A stretch of DNA of 55,902 bases from an uncultured Eubacteriales bacterium (GTDB taxonomy: Bacteria; Bacillota; Clostridia; Oscillospirales; Acutalibacteraceae): the NCBI GenBank assembly GCA_934489895.1, contig CAKSST010000011.1:1-55902 (forward strand), given 5' to 3'. Below the pieces are notes generated by a model. It did no database searches and was not told the DNA's origin. It saw only the letters and a program-made list of their open reading frames with translations. Below are positions 34,817-44,638 of this stretch, in pieces. A program made the translations under genes and the position numbers. The stretch's first letter is position 1, and each line of letters opens with the position of its first letter.

Positions 34817-35326
34817 ATGGAAAATTGGGAAGTTTTGACTGCTGACGGTCGCCCCTCGGGTCGTTCAATAATACGGGGCAAGGATGTTTTACGTCAGGGA
34901 GAATATCATTTAGTAGTACACATTTGGATAACAGACGGATACGGTAATTTTTTGATACAACGCCGTTCTTTTTCTAAAAAACTTATGTCGGGTGAATGGG
35001 CTGCAATAGGCGGCTCTGCCGTTATGTACGAAAAGTCTAAAGCCGCCGCACAGCGTGAGCTTTATGAGGAAATGGGTATAAAAACCCGCTCGGAACAGCT
35101 TAAATTTGTAAAAAGAATAACCCGAAAAAGTTCAATTATAGATGTATATGTATTAAAAACGCGCGTTCGCGCCTCTACTTTAAATTTACAAAAAGAAGAG
35201 GTTTGCGATGCAAAGTGGGTAACCCGCCGCCGCCTTGAGCAGATGGTTGCAAACGGTGAGTTCCACAATTACGGAAGTGAGTATTTTAAAACTATCTATC
35301 AACTTGCTGACGATTATCACGATTAA
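34817..35326 (+). CDS. Nudix hydrolase (IDI-like)
   Basis: A 169-residue Nudix protein. The Nudix box is complete: GGSAVMYEKSKAAAQRELYE followed by EMGI, with Glu residues for metal binding. The preceding part (HLVVHIWITDGYGNFLIQRR) resembles the isopentenyl-diphosphate-isomerase-like Nudix group, which cleaves nucleotide-diphosphate or similar compounds. First gene of an operon ending with yjjG; AGAGG precedes the ATG. Confidence 0.88.
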   Translation: MENWEVLTADGRPSGRSIIRGKDVLRQGEYHLVVHIWITDGYGNFLIQRRSFSKKLMSGEWAAIGGSAVMYEKSKAAAQRELYEEMGIKTRSEQLKFVKRITRKSSIIDVYVLKTRVRASTLNLQKEEVCDAKWVTRRRLEQMVANGEFHNYGSEYFKTIYQLADDYHD

Positions 35327-35347
35327 TTTTTTCAAGGACTGTTTTTT

Positions 35348-36280
35348 ATGGATATTAAAGGCTTAAAATGTCAGGTATGTAGCGCTTATCTTTTTGAAGA
35401 TGATGATGTGATTTTCTGCCCTGTTTGCGGTGCGCCATATCACAGAGACTGTTATGACAAGGCAGGCAAATGCGTTTATGAAGAATTTCACGGTACTGAT
35501 AAACAGTATCAGCCTCCCGTACAGAAAACAGAAAACGACGCCGATGACAAAGAACCGCAGCCTGAGAAAGCAATTACGGAAAAGTGTGCAAACTGCGGAC
35601 ATGAATTTGCCGATGATGAAAGATTCTGCCCCCATTGCCAAACACCCAAAGGTTTTACGCAGAACATATCTTTCAATTTTGATTCGCTCGGTGGAATTAA
35701 CCCCGATATGACGGATGAAAACGGTATTTCAGCCGCACAGGTAAGGGCTTTTACCCTTATAAATACCCGCCGATATGTGCCAAAGTTCTTTTCGCTCAGC
35801 AAAAAGAATAAAGCTTCTTGGAATTGGGCGGCTTTTTTGATGCCGGAAGGTTGGTTTTTTTACCGCAAGATGTATAAGCCCGGCATTGTCGCCATACTGC
35901 TTATGATACTTGCAGCGGTTTGTCTTATTCCTTTCAATGCGTCAATAGTAATTTCGCAGGAAAACATCACAAGCTATGAAATTATGGAAATCATGTTGAA
36001 AGCGCTTGACTCTGCCGATTCTTTTATTCTTACTATGGCCGGTATTTCAGTTTTTCTTAATTTAGCCATAAGGGTTTGCTGCGGCGCCTTCGGTGATTAT
36101 ATTTACAAAATTTTCTCTAAAGAGAAGATATTGAATTATAAGCGAAACGAGGAAGATGCACAAAGTATTCCCCTTGATATCCGCCTTGGCAGATTAGGCG
36201 GCGTACAGCCCTTTATGTTTATTTTGGGCTATTGGTCAGTACAGCTTATTCCTCAGCTAATTCAAAGCTTTATTCTTTGA
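35348..36280 (+). CDS. RING/zinc-ribbon membrane protein (DUF2628-like), first of a pair
   Basis: A 310-residue protein. N-terminal CQVCSAYLFEDDDVIFCPVC followed by GAPYHRDCY is a prokaryotic RING-finger-like motif; a second zinc ribbon (CANCGHEFADDERFCPHCQ) follows near residue 80. The second half has a WNWAAFLMPEGWFFYRKMYK motif and three or four membrane helices, as in DUF2628 proteins. It shares WFFYRKMYK-type sequence with the next gene, so the two are relatives. Function unknown; an envelope or sensing role is guessed. Confidence 0.8.
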   Translation: MDIKGLKCQVCSAYLFEDDDVIFCPVCGAPYHRDCYDKAGKCVYEEFHGTDKQYQPPVQKTENDADDKEPQPEKAITEKCANCGHEFADDERFCPHCQTPKGFTQNISFNFDSLGGINPDMTDENGISAAQVRAFTLINTRRYVPKFFSLSKKNKASWNWAAFLMPEGWFFYRKMYKPGIVAILLMILAAVCLIPFNASIVISQENITSYEIMEIMLKALDSADSFILTMAGISVFLNLAIRVCCGAFGDYIYKIFSKEKILNYKRNEEDAQSIPLDIRLGRLGGVQPFMFILGYWSVQLIPQLIQSFIL

Positions 36281-36304
36281 TTTTTTAAAAAAGGAGTATA
36301 CCGT

Positions 36305-37123
36305 ATGGATGAACAAAACACCAAAATCTGTTCCAACTGTTCAACAGTTAACAGCGCTGATTTTACCTATTGTAAAAACTGCGGCACTCAGCTCTACTCC
36401 CAACAAGAAAACACAATTTATGAGCCTTCGGCATATAACCCGCCGCAGTACAGACAAAATGTTTTTTATGAAAAAGACGGCGTTGACGCCAAAACAATGA
36501 GTGACTTCATAGGCAAAAACGCTGACACGTATTTAAGTAAATTTACCGCAATGAAAATAAACAACAGAAGAGCGTCATGGCATTGGCCTGTTTTTGTTCT
36601 GGGATTTTTGCTTGGTCCTGTCGGCATTGCGTTCTGGTTTTTTTACCGCAAAATGTATAAACAGGCATTTTTATTTTTAGCTTTGGGAACCTTGCTTTGT
36701 TTTAGCGAATTATGGGCATCCTTTATTCATCCTCTTAATGCTGTTATACAAGCCTACGGCACTGAAATATTTCTACCAGATGCCTCGATTAACGACACGT
36801 TAATTTTGCAAATCGGTCAGACTTTCATGCAAAACATTCATCCTTTAAACTCCGTTATATCACTGATTAACACAGCGATTATCATATTAACTCCTATATT
36901 TGTTATCAGTATGTATGAAAAATTCGCAATCAAACGTATAAAAACAATAAATACACAGTTTGGGTTTGACGAATCAGCCAGATTTTACACTTTAAAAGCG
37001 GGCGGCACCTCAACCTTAGCCGCTGTTCTGGCGCCTATAGTTTATTATATTGTAATAATTATAGCAGTTTTTGTATTAATGTTTATTTTTGCTTTTAGTC
37101 TTGCACAAGGAGTTCTAATATGA
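36305..37123 (+). CDS. Zinc-ribbon membrane protein (DUF2628-like), second of a pair
   Basis: A 272-residue relative of the preceding protein. It has one N-terminal zinc ribbon (CSNCSTVNSADFTYCKNCG), then SWHWPVFVLGFLLGPVGIAF and FFYRKMYK, and several membrane helices ending at the C-terminus. It lacks the RING-like domain. Its stop overlaps the galU start by four bases (ATGA). Confidence 0.8.
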   Translation: MDEQNTKICSNCSTVNSADFTYCKNCGTQLYSQQENTIYEPSAYNPPQYRQNVFYEKDGVDAKTMSDFIGKNADTYLSKFTAMKINNRRASWHWPVFVLGFLLGPVGIAFWFFYRKMYKQAFLFLALGTLLCFSELWASFIHPLNAVIQAYGTEIFLPDASINDTLILQIGQTFMQNIHPLNSVISLINTAIIILTPIFVISMYEKFAIKRIKTINTQFGFDESARFYTLKAGGTSTLAAVLAPIVYYIVIIIAVFVLMFIFAFSLAQGVLI

Positions 37124-37998
37124 ATACAAAGGTAAAAAAAGCCGTTATTCCGGCCGCAGGCATGGGCACACGTGTTTTACCGGCTTCCAAATCAATTCCT
37201 AAAGAAATGTTTTCAATCGTTGACAAGCCGGCTATACAGTACATAGTAGAAGAAGCCGCTGCCTCCGGCATCGAAGACATACTTATTATCACAAACCGCG
37301 GTAAAGACGCTATAGAAGACCATTTTGACCACGCGATTGAATTGGAGCAAGCTCTTAAAACTGCGGGCAAAGATAAAGCATATGAAGACCTGCAAAAATG
37401 CTGCAATATGGCAAATATATATTTTCTGCGACAGAAAGAAACACGCGGCTTAGGCGATGCTGTTTTACGCGCACGCGGCTTTGTAGGCAATGAACCTTTT
37501 GCAGTTTTGTACGGCGACGATGTTATTGTAGGCGATAATCCGGTTACCGCACAGCTTATCGCGGCTTATGAAAAATACGGCAAAGCTGTTGCAGGCATAC
37601 ACCAGGTGACAAAAGAGCAGATTTTAAAATACAGCTCGGTGCAAATTTCTCCGCTTGAAAATCCGCGCAGCTTTTTTATTTCCGATATGATTGAAAAACC
37701 CGCGCCCGATAAAATAATGTCGCTTTATTCTATATTGGGACGCTGTCTGTTAACCCCCGAAATTTTTGACATTCTTGAACGCACACCTTTGGGCGCAAAC
37801 AACGAATTGCAGCTTACCGACGCTATGAAAACGCTTGCACAGACTAAAGGGATGACAGGCGTTGACTTTGAGGGCACAAGGTTTGATATTGGTAATAAAT
37901 TCGGTATAATAGAGGCAAACATTACGGTTGGTCTTACCCACCCCGAAACTGCAGAGCCTTTAAAAAAATACATTAAAGAATTGGCAAAAACATTATGA
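37120..37998 (+). CDS. galU: UTP-glucose-1-phosphate uridylyltransferase
   Basis: A 292-residue GalU that makes UDP-glucose for envelope glycans and galactose use. The nucleotide-binding signature AAGMGTRVLPASKSIPKEM and the FAVLYGDDVIVG motif are present. It is translationally coupled to its neighbours on both sides by four-base overlaps. Confidence 0.95.
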   Translation: MNTKVKKAVIPAAGMGTRVLPASKSIPKEMFSIVDKPAIQYIVEEAAASGIEDILIITNRGKDAIEDHFDHAIELEQALKTAGKDKAYEDLQKCCNMANIYFLRQKETRGLGDAVLRARGFVGNEPFAVLYGDDVIVGDNPVTAQLIAAYEKYGKAVAGIHQVTKEQILKYSSVQISPLENPRSFFISDMIEKPAPDKIMSLYSILGRCLLTPEIFDILERTPLGANNELQLTDAMKTLAQTKGMTGVDFEGTRFDIGNKFGIIEANITVGLTHPETAEPLKKYIKELAKTL

Positions 37999-38675
37999 AA
38001 AAATACACTGCATTATTAATAGACGCCGACCAGACTCTTTTTGATTTTAAGGGTGCTGAAAAGCAAGCTATACACAATGTACTTAAAAATGCAGGTTTGC
38101 CCTTTGACGAAGACACAGCCGAGCTTTACAGCCGCATAAACGATACCTTTTGGAAAAAACTGGAGCGGGGCGAAATAAAGCGTGAGGAAATTTATGAAGG
38201 CAGGTTTAAAGAGCTTCTGCGACAGCTTAATTCTGACCTGTCTGCCCAAGAAATCAATAATAATTATTTTGAACAGCTTCCACTTTGCAGCACGCTATAC
38301 GACGGCGCACGTGAGTTTTTAGAATCTCTGGGCAAAGAAGGTTATAAACGTTACATGATAACCAACGGTGCCGCACCTGTTCAACGCAGGCGTATTGAAC
38401 TTTGTAATGTAGGTCATCTTTTTGAAGGTATTTTTATTTCCGAAGATGTTGGTTTTGCAAAGCCGGATAAAGCTTATTTTGATATGGTCCTTGAGCAAAT
38501 CGAGGAAAAGGATAAAACAAAGCTTTTGGTTATAGGAGACAGTCCCAGTGCCGATATTGCAGGCGGCAAGAACGCGGGGATTGACACCTGCCTTTACAGT
38601 CCGTCAGGCATAAGCTGTACGCCTGAACCTGATTACATAGTAAAAAGTTACGACGAAATTTTTAAAATAATCTAA
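37995..38675 (+). CDS. yjjG: HAD-superfamily nucleotidase, YjjG type
   Basis: A 226-residue phosphatase with the HAD motifs LIDADQTLFDF (nucleophile Asp and acid Asp), a MITNGA motif II and IGDSPSADIAGGKNAGIDT motif IV. YjjG-type enzymes dephosphorylate non-canonical pyrimidine nucleotides. Last gene of the operon, overlapping galU by four bases. Confidence 0.88.
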   Translation: MKKYTALLIDADQTLFDFKGAEKQAIHNVLKNAGLPFDEDTAELYSRINDTFWKKLERGEIKREEIYEGRFKELLRQLNSDLSAQEINNNYFEQLPLCSTLYDGAREFLESLGKEGYKRYMITNGAAPVQRRRIELCNVGHLFEGIFISEDVGFAKPDKAYFDMVLEQIEEKDKTKLLVIGDSPSADIAGGKNAGIDTCLYSPSGISCTPEPDYIVKSYDEIFKII

Positions 38676-38720
38676 TTTTAAAAACCTTGTTAGCTTAAAA
38701 GGGGACAAGGTTTTTTGCTA
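38676..38720 (+). terminator. Terminator of the Nudix-galU-yjjG operon
   Basis: AAAACCTTG / CAAGGTTTTTT form a stem around a 16-base loop, followed by the T-run. Confidence 0.8.
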
Positions 38721-38806
38721 TCAAATAATAAAATTGTTAATATTTACATAATAATATAGTGTAATTTGAATTTTCTTTTTATTTACGATATAAAGAAGGT
38801 TGTATT

Positions 38807-40192
38807 ATGAAAAATGCATTATCTGTATTATTAGTTTTGTCCTTAACAATTTGCACGGCTTTTTCCCTTACCGCTTGTAAAAAAGACAAAAAAGACTTGT
38901 CTTATTCAACAGAACCAATAATTAATGAAACCGTTTCCTCTCAAAAGAAAACATCAAGCAAAAAAGCATCAAGCAAAAAGGCATCAAACCAAAATACTTC
39001 TTCAAAGAAAAAGGAAATTGCTTCAAATGACAATAAAACGGAAAATAATATCAAAAGCAGTAAGGCGCAATCCACCCAGTCCTTTAAGGATGTCTCCAGC
39101 ACCGTTGATTATGAAGATATAGAATGTACAACATATACAGAGTATCATGACGTCAACTTTTTAACAGTAAACAGCAACAAAAATTTAAAAATGCGCTTTA
39201 CCTTAAGCCTGCCGACAGAGTGGCGTATAAAAAAAACAGACGGCGGATGTAATATCATAAAAAACTCAGAGGTTATAGGCACTATTACCTCTAATATTAA
39301 CGAGAATAAATACAACGGCGCTCAATGTGTCTTAAACAATACGGGTACATATGGCAATATTGATATAACCCACCGCATAGACAGTCTCGGCTCAGGTAAT
39401 AACACATATTTTTTGCGAACATTAAGCCTATTTTACAACGGTGCTGACGCTGTAAAACAAGGTGTTGTTATAATGGTTCACTATCAGGAGATTGACTCGC
39501 TTTCTGTTTCGCAAATAATCAGTACGGCAACCTTGTCCGTAACCGCAAATGACGCCAACATCGGTGCTATGAAAATTACAGACAACCGTAACCGCGTTTT
39601 AATTATGGGCAACAGTTTTATAAGCACATCAAAAATAGGAAATATCTTGCAAACAATGTGCGGCTCAAAACTTTCGGTTGAGGCAATTTCAAGAGGTTAT
39701 GCAAAGGTTAATCAATATGCACGCGACGAAACAATAATTAATAACATTAAATCGGGCAATTATTCTGCTGTTTTTATGTGCGGCTTTTATATAAGCGAGG
39801 ATGTTCCAAGCTTTAATGTTATAAAGCAAGCCTGTGATTCATCAAACACACAGCTTGCCATATTCCCCGCTCACAACGAAAACCGAGGTTTAATAACCTC
39901 GGCAACCGTCACTTATCCCGAGGTAAAAATTTTGGACTGGAAGGGTGAGATTCAGGAGCTTATAAATTCAGGAATAAATTCAACACATTTTTGCATACAA
40001 GACAGTCATCTGCACAGTACTCCCCTTGCAGGATATGTAGGAGCACATATGATATATCGGGCAATCTTCGGTGAAATACCCCAGCAAAGAAATTATACTG
40101 ATGTTTCCTCGCAGAGCATCGCCTTACTTGGCACTTATTCTGCAAGCGGAAAGGTAACCCATTCATCAAACAGCAATGTTTATTTATTATAA
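38807..40192 (+). CDS. Lipoprotein with SGNH-hydrolase-like C-terminal domain
   Basis: A 461-residue exported lipoprotein: the lipobox is SLTAC with Cys24 as the lipidated residue. A Ser/Lys-rich low-complexity linker (repeats of SSKKAS) spans about residues 45-90, a wall-spanning feature. A beta-rich domain follows. The last 190 residues look like a divergent SGNH esterase: RVLIMGNSFI as block I and DSHLHSTPLAGYVGAHMIYR with a D-x-x-H as block V. The exact enzymatic role is uncertain; glycan deacetylation is plausible from the fold. Confidence 0.75.
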   Translation: MKNALSVLLVLSLTICTAFSLTACKKDKKDLSYSTEPIINETVSSQKKTSSKKASSKKASNQNTSSKKKEIASNDNKTENNIKSSKAQSTQSFKDVSSTVDYEDIECTTYTEYHDVNFLTVNSNKNLKMRFTLSLPTEWRIKKTDGGCNIIKNSEVIGTITSNINENKYNGAQCVLNNTGTYGNIDITHRIDSLGSGNNTYFLRTLSLFYNGADAVKQGVVIMVHYQEIDSLSVSQIISTATLSVTANDANIGAMKITDNRNRVLIMGNSFISTSKIGNILQTMCGSKLSVEAISRGYAKVNQYARDETIINNIKSGNYSAVFMCGFYISEDVPSFNVIKQACDSSNTQLAIFPAHNENRGLITSATVTYPEVKILDWKGEIQELINSGINSTHFCIQDSHLHSTPLAGYVGAHMIYRAIFGEIPQQRNYTDVSSQSIALLGTYSASGKVTHSSNSNVYLL

Positions 40193-40209
40193 TAGGGTAA
40201 CGAGAACGA

Positions 40210-40250
40210 GAATAAAAGAGGAAGAACAATGTTCTTCCTCTTTTACTTTT
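40210..40250. terminator. Bidirectional terminator between lipoprotein and rhamnosidase genes
   Basis: AAAAGAGGAAGAACA / TGTTCTTCCTCTTTT is a long stem with T-runs on both strands between convergent genes. Confidence 0.85.
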
Positions 40251-42190
40251 TATATTATATCCGCAAGGTCTTCAATCAAGAGTATAATCGGTGCGGATGC
40301 CCAGGGGTGACAAAGAGAGGTGTTCCATTTTTGATCCTTGCCCCAAGCTTCAAAACAAGTGGTAGCTTGCTCTCTAAGCATATTTACCCAGGAATGCTCT
40401 GAGTCATTAAGAATAAGCTCCAACGCTTCCTGCTTTTTGCCGTAATTTACAAGGCCCTTCAATACAAAAAAGCTAAAATAAACACCGCAGCTCAATCCTT
40501 TTTTCATAATAAGCTCTGCAAGCGGGTCGGCGTTTTCTGCGATACCAAAAAATAATGGCAATGAGATTGAGTGCAATGCAGAATGGATTGATCCCTCACT
40601 GTCAACATACAGCCCGCTTTCTTTGTCAAAGAAGGCTTTGTTGTATGCCGCTTTAATGCGCTCTGAGCCTAAATCAGCAGGCTCGCCTATAAGCTCACAC
40701 AGCATTTCAGTATATTTAAGTGCGCCGTAATAAAAAGCGTTTATTACGTTATGACAGCCTTTTCCAATAGGCTTGGTAAGGTTAAAGTCATAATCGTCAC
40801 GCAAGTTTTCGGGCCAGTCAACAAGGTTCCATTTTTCTGCAACCTCTTCCAGCAGTCCGTCAGGGCGCTCATAAGCCTTAAAGTAGTCAATCATACCCAT
40901 AACCGTGGACATTAATTCTTTAACCGTTTGTATATCCTTACTTAATTCATAATATTTGTAAACCTCATAAGGATATACAAGAGAATAGTCGGCTATTTCC
41001 TGCATAAAGTTACCGGGCACACAGCACATTAAACCTTTGCAAATATGTGTTGATTTTGAAAAATCAATAAGTGCCTTTTTAAACATTGTAGTATCGCCTG
41101 AAATGTAGCAGTGAGATACCGCTGTAATGGCCATATCGCCAAGATACTGTCCTTTTTCACGGGTGGGGCAATCCATAAAGGTTTCCTGTGTTGAAACAAG
41201 CACGCAGCGTTTACATATTTCAAAAATATCGCAAAGTGTTTTATTTTTATTTTCAAACTTATATTCATTTTTTAAAGGATAACCGCGTCGCAATACCATA
41301 ACACTGTCAGGGTCAACATCACCCTTTATTTCAACATAACGGAAAGCACGGTAATCAAAGGCTTCAACATCGTCCTTGCCGTTAAGTATCCAGGATTCAA
41401 AGTTCTTTTCCATACAGCGCATATCAAAGCGTGCGTGGCCGTTTTCATCAAGCTCTTCGGCATACATTATTTCAATTTTGCCGTTACCCTTTACGTGTCC
41501 TTTAATCTTTAAGCAACCGGCAATTTCCTTGCCGAAGTCAAACAAATAAACATCATCTGCAAGTTTCGTTATTTTTGCAGGGTAAGCATCCCACTGTATA
41601 CAGGTCTCACTTATCTGGGGATGCATTACGTAATCAACATATTTTTTTAAAACAGCGGGTTGCCATACAAACTCACTTTTGTTGGCGTCAATATTTTCAA
41701 CATACTGAGTTTCATAGCCTAAAGTATGTGCATCCTCCAAAAAGCGTTTGTCGTAAGCATACTCAAAGCTCTCATCGGTAGCAAGAATAATTTCTCCGTC
41801 CTTAAAGACACGCGCCCACAAGCCCTGACGCAAATCACCGCTGTCAAAAATACGGTTACATAAGCCCTGATAATATGTATGAATACGCAGTTCGTTTTTG
41901 CCCTCTTGCAAAAATCGGGTAATATCAAAGGTATTGTAGTTGTAGCAAAAATAATATGAGGGAGAAGGCCCCATACCTACAAACTCACCGTTTATATAAA
42001 GCTTATAATAGTCATCAGCAGAAATATCAATTGTATATTTACCGCCTGTATATTCAAATTCTTTTTTATACCAGATGTGCCTGTTGCACATTGTTCTGTC
42101 AGGTTGATTTTTTGTGCCTAATTCTTTTCCAAAAAGGTCAATAGGCTCTAACTCGGCAAACTCTTTTGCGCTTATCCATTTTGCATCCAT
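40250..42190 (-). CDS. GH78-like alpha-L-rhamnosidase family protein
   Basis: A 646-residue glycosidase, shorter than most GH78 enzymes (about 900). It has an N-terminal jelly-roll domain (DYYKLYINGEFVGMGPSPSY), a second beta domain and the (alpha/alpha)6 barrel with the family motif TFMDCPTREKGQYLGD. No signal peptide, so the enzyme acts on imported oligosaccharide or glycoside. It lies downstream of two Gfo/Idh oxidoreductases but a terminator (42212-42246) separates it, so it is probably expressed at a lower level. Specificity for L-rhamnose is by family only. Confidence 0.82.
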   Translation of the reverse strand: MDAKWISAKEFAELEPIDLFGKELGTKNQPDRTMCNRHIWYKKEFEYTGGKYTIDISADDYYKLYINGEFVGMGPSPSYYFCYNYNTFDITRFLQEGKNELRIHTYYQGLCNRIFDSGDLRQGLWARVFKDGEIILATDESFEYAYDKRFLEDAHTLGYETQYVENIDANKSEFVWQPAVLKKYVDYVMHPQISETCIQWDAYPAKITKLADDVYLFDFGKEIAGCLKIKGHVKGNGKIEIMYAEELDENGHARFDMRCMEKNFESWILNGKDDVEAFDYRAFRYVEIKGDVDPDSVMVLRRGYPLKNEYKFENKNKTLCDIFEICKRCVLVSTQETFMDCPTREKGQYLGDMAITAVSHCYISGDTTMFKKALIDFSKSTHICKGLMCCVPGNFMQEIADYSLVYPYEVYKYYELSKDIQTVKELMSTVMGMIDYFKAYERPDGLLEEVAEKWNLVDWPENLRDDYDFNLTKPIGKGCHNVINAFYYGALKYTEMLCELIGEPADLGSERIKAAYNKAFFDKESGLYVDSEGSIHSALHSISLPLFFGIAENADPLAELIMKKGLSCGVYFSFFVLKGLVNYGKKQEALELILNDSEHSWVNMLREQATTCFEAWGKDQKWNTSLCHPWASAPIILLIEDLADII

Positions 42191-42211
42191 TTTTTATACC
42201 CCTTTGCAATT

Positions 42212-42246
42212 TGTAAAAAACGCCGCATAACGCGGCGTTTTAAAAA
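42212..42246 (-). terminator. Intra-cluster terminator between Gfo/Idh 1 and rhamnosidase genes
   Basis: AAACGCCGCATAACGCGGCGTTT forms a perfect stem with T-runs. Only about 22 bases lie between it and the start codon of the rhamnosidase gene, too little for a complete promoter, so the downstream gene would rely on read-through. Confidence 0.8.
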
Positions 42247-42257
42247 AAATCAAAAAA

Positions 42258-43427
42258 CTACCACTTGACGCTCCAGCGAGGATTGTATCCACCGGTTAAT
42301 TGCCGAGCCTTTGAATCAGCAATTTCAGAACTTTCTGCTTTTTTGTTAAGCAGCTTTTCATACTCATTTTCGTCAAAGGGAATGTTAACGGTCTTGCCCG
42401 TCCAGGCTGATAGATATGCCGCATTGGAAATGGTCAATTCATAAAGTCCGTCAACGCCGGGAGCCAAAAGCTCCTCTTTAAAAAGAATACTGTTAACAAA
42501 ATTTTGTATTATACCCTTGTGCGCAGTTTCTTTTTCGGTATTTTTTATTTGTTCATATTCAATTTTGGGCAAGGCGTCATGCTCACCCGATTCAAAACAA
42601 TATTTACGCTCAGGACTGTCTAATCTCCACCATTGCATAACATTGTTTTCAATTATAATTTTGCCTAAATCGCCCGAAATTTCCAAGCGGTTAGTTCCGG
42701 GATATTCACCGGTTGATGTTATAAAGGTTGCAACCGCGCCATCATCGTATTCAGCATAGATGGTTGCATCGTCTTCAACCTCAATATGATGGTATTTACC
42801 CACATTACAAAAAGCGGTAATGCGTGACGGCATACCGAAAATCCACTGCCATATATCAAGGTTATGCGGTGCTTGATTTATAAGCACACCGCCGCCCTCG
42901 CCTTTCCAGGTACCGCGCCAGCCGCCTGAATTATAATATTCCTGATTGCGATACCAGTTTGTAATAATCCAGACGAGACGCTTTTTTTTGCCAAGCAATC
43001 CGCTTTCCACAATTTCCTTTGCCTTGGCAAAAAGCGGATGGGTGCGCTGGTTGAACATTATACCAAAGGTTTTTCCGCTCGCTTTTGCAGCCTCAACCAT
43101 CTGCCTTGCCTGACGGGTATATACTCCCGCGGGCTTTTCTGTAAGCACGTGAAGCCCCGCATTAAAGCAATCCACAGCAATGGGCGCATGTGAATAATGA
43201 GGTACGGCAATAATAACCGCATCCGCAAGTGAGCTGTCAATCAGCTGCTTATAATCTTCAAACAGCGCAATTCCGGAAAAACTCTCGGCTATAACCTCGC
43301 GACGCTTTGAAGATATATCACACAAAGCAGTAAGCTCTGCATGTTCAATTTTGCTTTCAAAAAGGCTTTTGGCATGGGCAAAACCAATGTTGCCTACACC
43401 TATAATGCCTATTTTTAGCTTATCCAT
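42258..43427 (-). CDS. Gfo/Idh/MocA family oxidoreductase 1
   Basis: A 389-residue NAD(P)-dependent sugar oxidoreductase. The Rossmann motif is GIIGVGNIGFAHAKSL, the cofactor-binding EKPAG motif is present (TEKPAGVYT) and the catalytic His lies in GGGVLINQAPHNLDIWQW. It is a tandem paralogue of the next gene, sharing long identical strings (WIITNWYR, TWKGEGGGVL, MFNQRT). Such proteins oxidise or reduce ring hydroxyls of sugars, often at C3. Confidence 0.92.
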   Translation of the reverse strand: MDKLKIGIIGVGNIGFAHAKSLFESKIEHAELTALCDISSKRREVIAESFSGIALFEDYKQLIDSSLADAVIIAVPHYSHAPIAVDCFNAGLHVLTEKPAGVYTRQARQMVEAAKASGKTFGIMFNQRTHPLFAKAKEIVESGLLGKKKRLVWIITNWYRNQEYYNSGGWRGTWKGEGGGVLINQAPHNLDIWQWIFGMPSRITAFCNVGKYHHIEVEDDATIYAEYDDGAVATFITSTGEYPGTNRLEISGDLGKIIIENNVMQWWRLDSPERKYCFESGEHDALPKIEYEQIKNTEKETAHKGIIQNFVNSILFKEELLAPGVDGLYELTISNAAYLSAWTGKTVNIPFDENEYEKLLNKKAESSEIADSKARQLTGGYNPRWSVKW

Positions 43428-43447
43428 AAGAAAAATTCCTTTAAGCT

Positions 43448-44614
43448 TTATGCGTTGTATGTATTGTCCATATTAACTATAGCTTTTTTTACTTCTTTTT
43501 TCTCCTGAGAAGCATCAATACGCTTCTTCAATTCGTTATAGAACAGATCCTCATCAAAGGGAAGCTCAATTGTTTTGCCGAGCCAAGCAGAAAGATGCAT
43601 TGCGTTTGAAAGGGTAAGACCGTTTATACCCTCTTCGCCTGCTGCAACAAGGGGTTTGCCCTCTAAGATGTTGTCAGCAAATGCGTTAAGAACACCAACA
43701 TGCTGAGGATTTTCACCGTCAGTTTCCGGCTCATACTTTGTAGCCTTGGGCTCGCCAAACGGCTCTGTATTATTCTTTGAGAACTCAGGCTCTGCAACGT
43801 CAAGCTCCCAAACGGTTAAAGTATTGTTTTCTGCAACAAGTTTTGCTTTATCCATTGTAATTTCAAAACGGTTGGTACCGGGTGCATCACCTGTTGAGGT
43901 AATAAATACACCTGTTGCGCCGTTTTCATACTCAACCAAAGTGGTAACATCGTCTTCAACCTCAATATCATGCCACTTGCCAAAAGTCATATGAGAGGTA
44001 ACCTTTTTGGGCATACCGCAAATCCACTGCCAAAGGTCAAGGTTATGGGGGCACTGATTAAGAAGAACGCCGCCGCCCTCACCTTTCCAGGTTGCACGCC
44101 AGGAGCCTGAATCATAATACATCTGGGGACGGTACCAGTTGGTAATTATCCAGTTGGTACGTCTTATCTGGCCAAAGCCGCCATCCTGTACAAGCTCACG
44201 CATTTTACGGTAAATATGGTTTGTACGCTGGTTGAACATCATTGCAAAAACAACATTAGATTTTTTTGCAGCCTCATTCATTTCTCTTACCTGCTTTGTG
44301 TAAACACCTGCGGGTTTCTCAACAACAACGTGCAGACCTCTGTTAAAGCATTCCTTTGCAAAAACAGGATGGTCATAGTGAGGAACTGCAACCAAAACAG
44401 CGTCAATTAAACCGCTGTCAAGCATTTTATATGCATCGTCAAACAATGTTACGGTTTCGGGCAACTCGCTCTTTGCAAGCTCTAGACGGTCAGCAGCAAT
44501 ATCTGCAACTGCAACCAGCTCAATACGGGGGCACTTGCCTTTTACAATGTTTCTAGAATGTGCCTGACCCATATTACCATAGCCAATGATACCAAGTTTA
44601 ATTTTCTTATCCAT
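43448..44614 (-). CDS. Gfo/Idh/MocA family oxidoreductase 2
   Basis: A 388-residue paralogue of oxidoreductase 1, with GIIGYGNMGQAHSRNI, VEKPAGVYT and GGGVLLNQCPHNLDLWQW. The pair lies between a TIM-barrel isomerase gene and oxidoreductase 1 with gaps of 20-24 bases, clearly one operon. Two dehydrogenases with one isomerase/lyase-type protein is the layout of redox-assisted sugar modification systems in which one partner oxidises and the other re-reduces the ring. Confidence 0.92.
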   Translation of the reverse strand: MDKKIKLGIIGYGNMGQAHSRNIVKGKCPRIELVAVADIAADRLELAKSELPETVTLFDDAYKMLDSGLIDAVLVAVPHYDHPVFAKECFNRGLHVVVEKPAGVYTKQVREMNEAAKKSNVVFAMMFNQRTNHIYRKMRELVQDGGFGQIRRTNWIITNWYRPQMYYDSGSWRATWKGEGGGVLLNQCPHNLDLWQWICGMPKKVTSHMTFGKWHDIEVEDDVTTLVEYENGATGVFITSTGDAPGTNRFEITMDKAKLVAENNTLTVWELDVAEPEFSKNNTEPFGEPKATKYEPETDGENPQHVGVLNAFADNILEGKPLVAAGEEGINGLTLSNAMHLSAWLGKTIELPFDEDLFYNELKKRIDASQEKKEVKKAIVNMDNTYNA

Positions 44615-44638
44615 AATGTCAACCGCCTTTAAAAAAAG

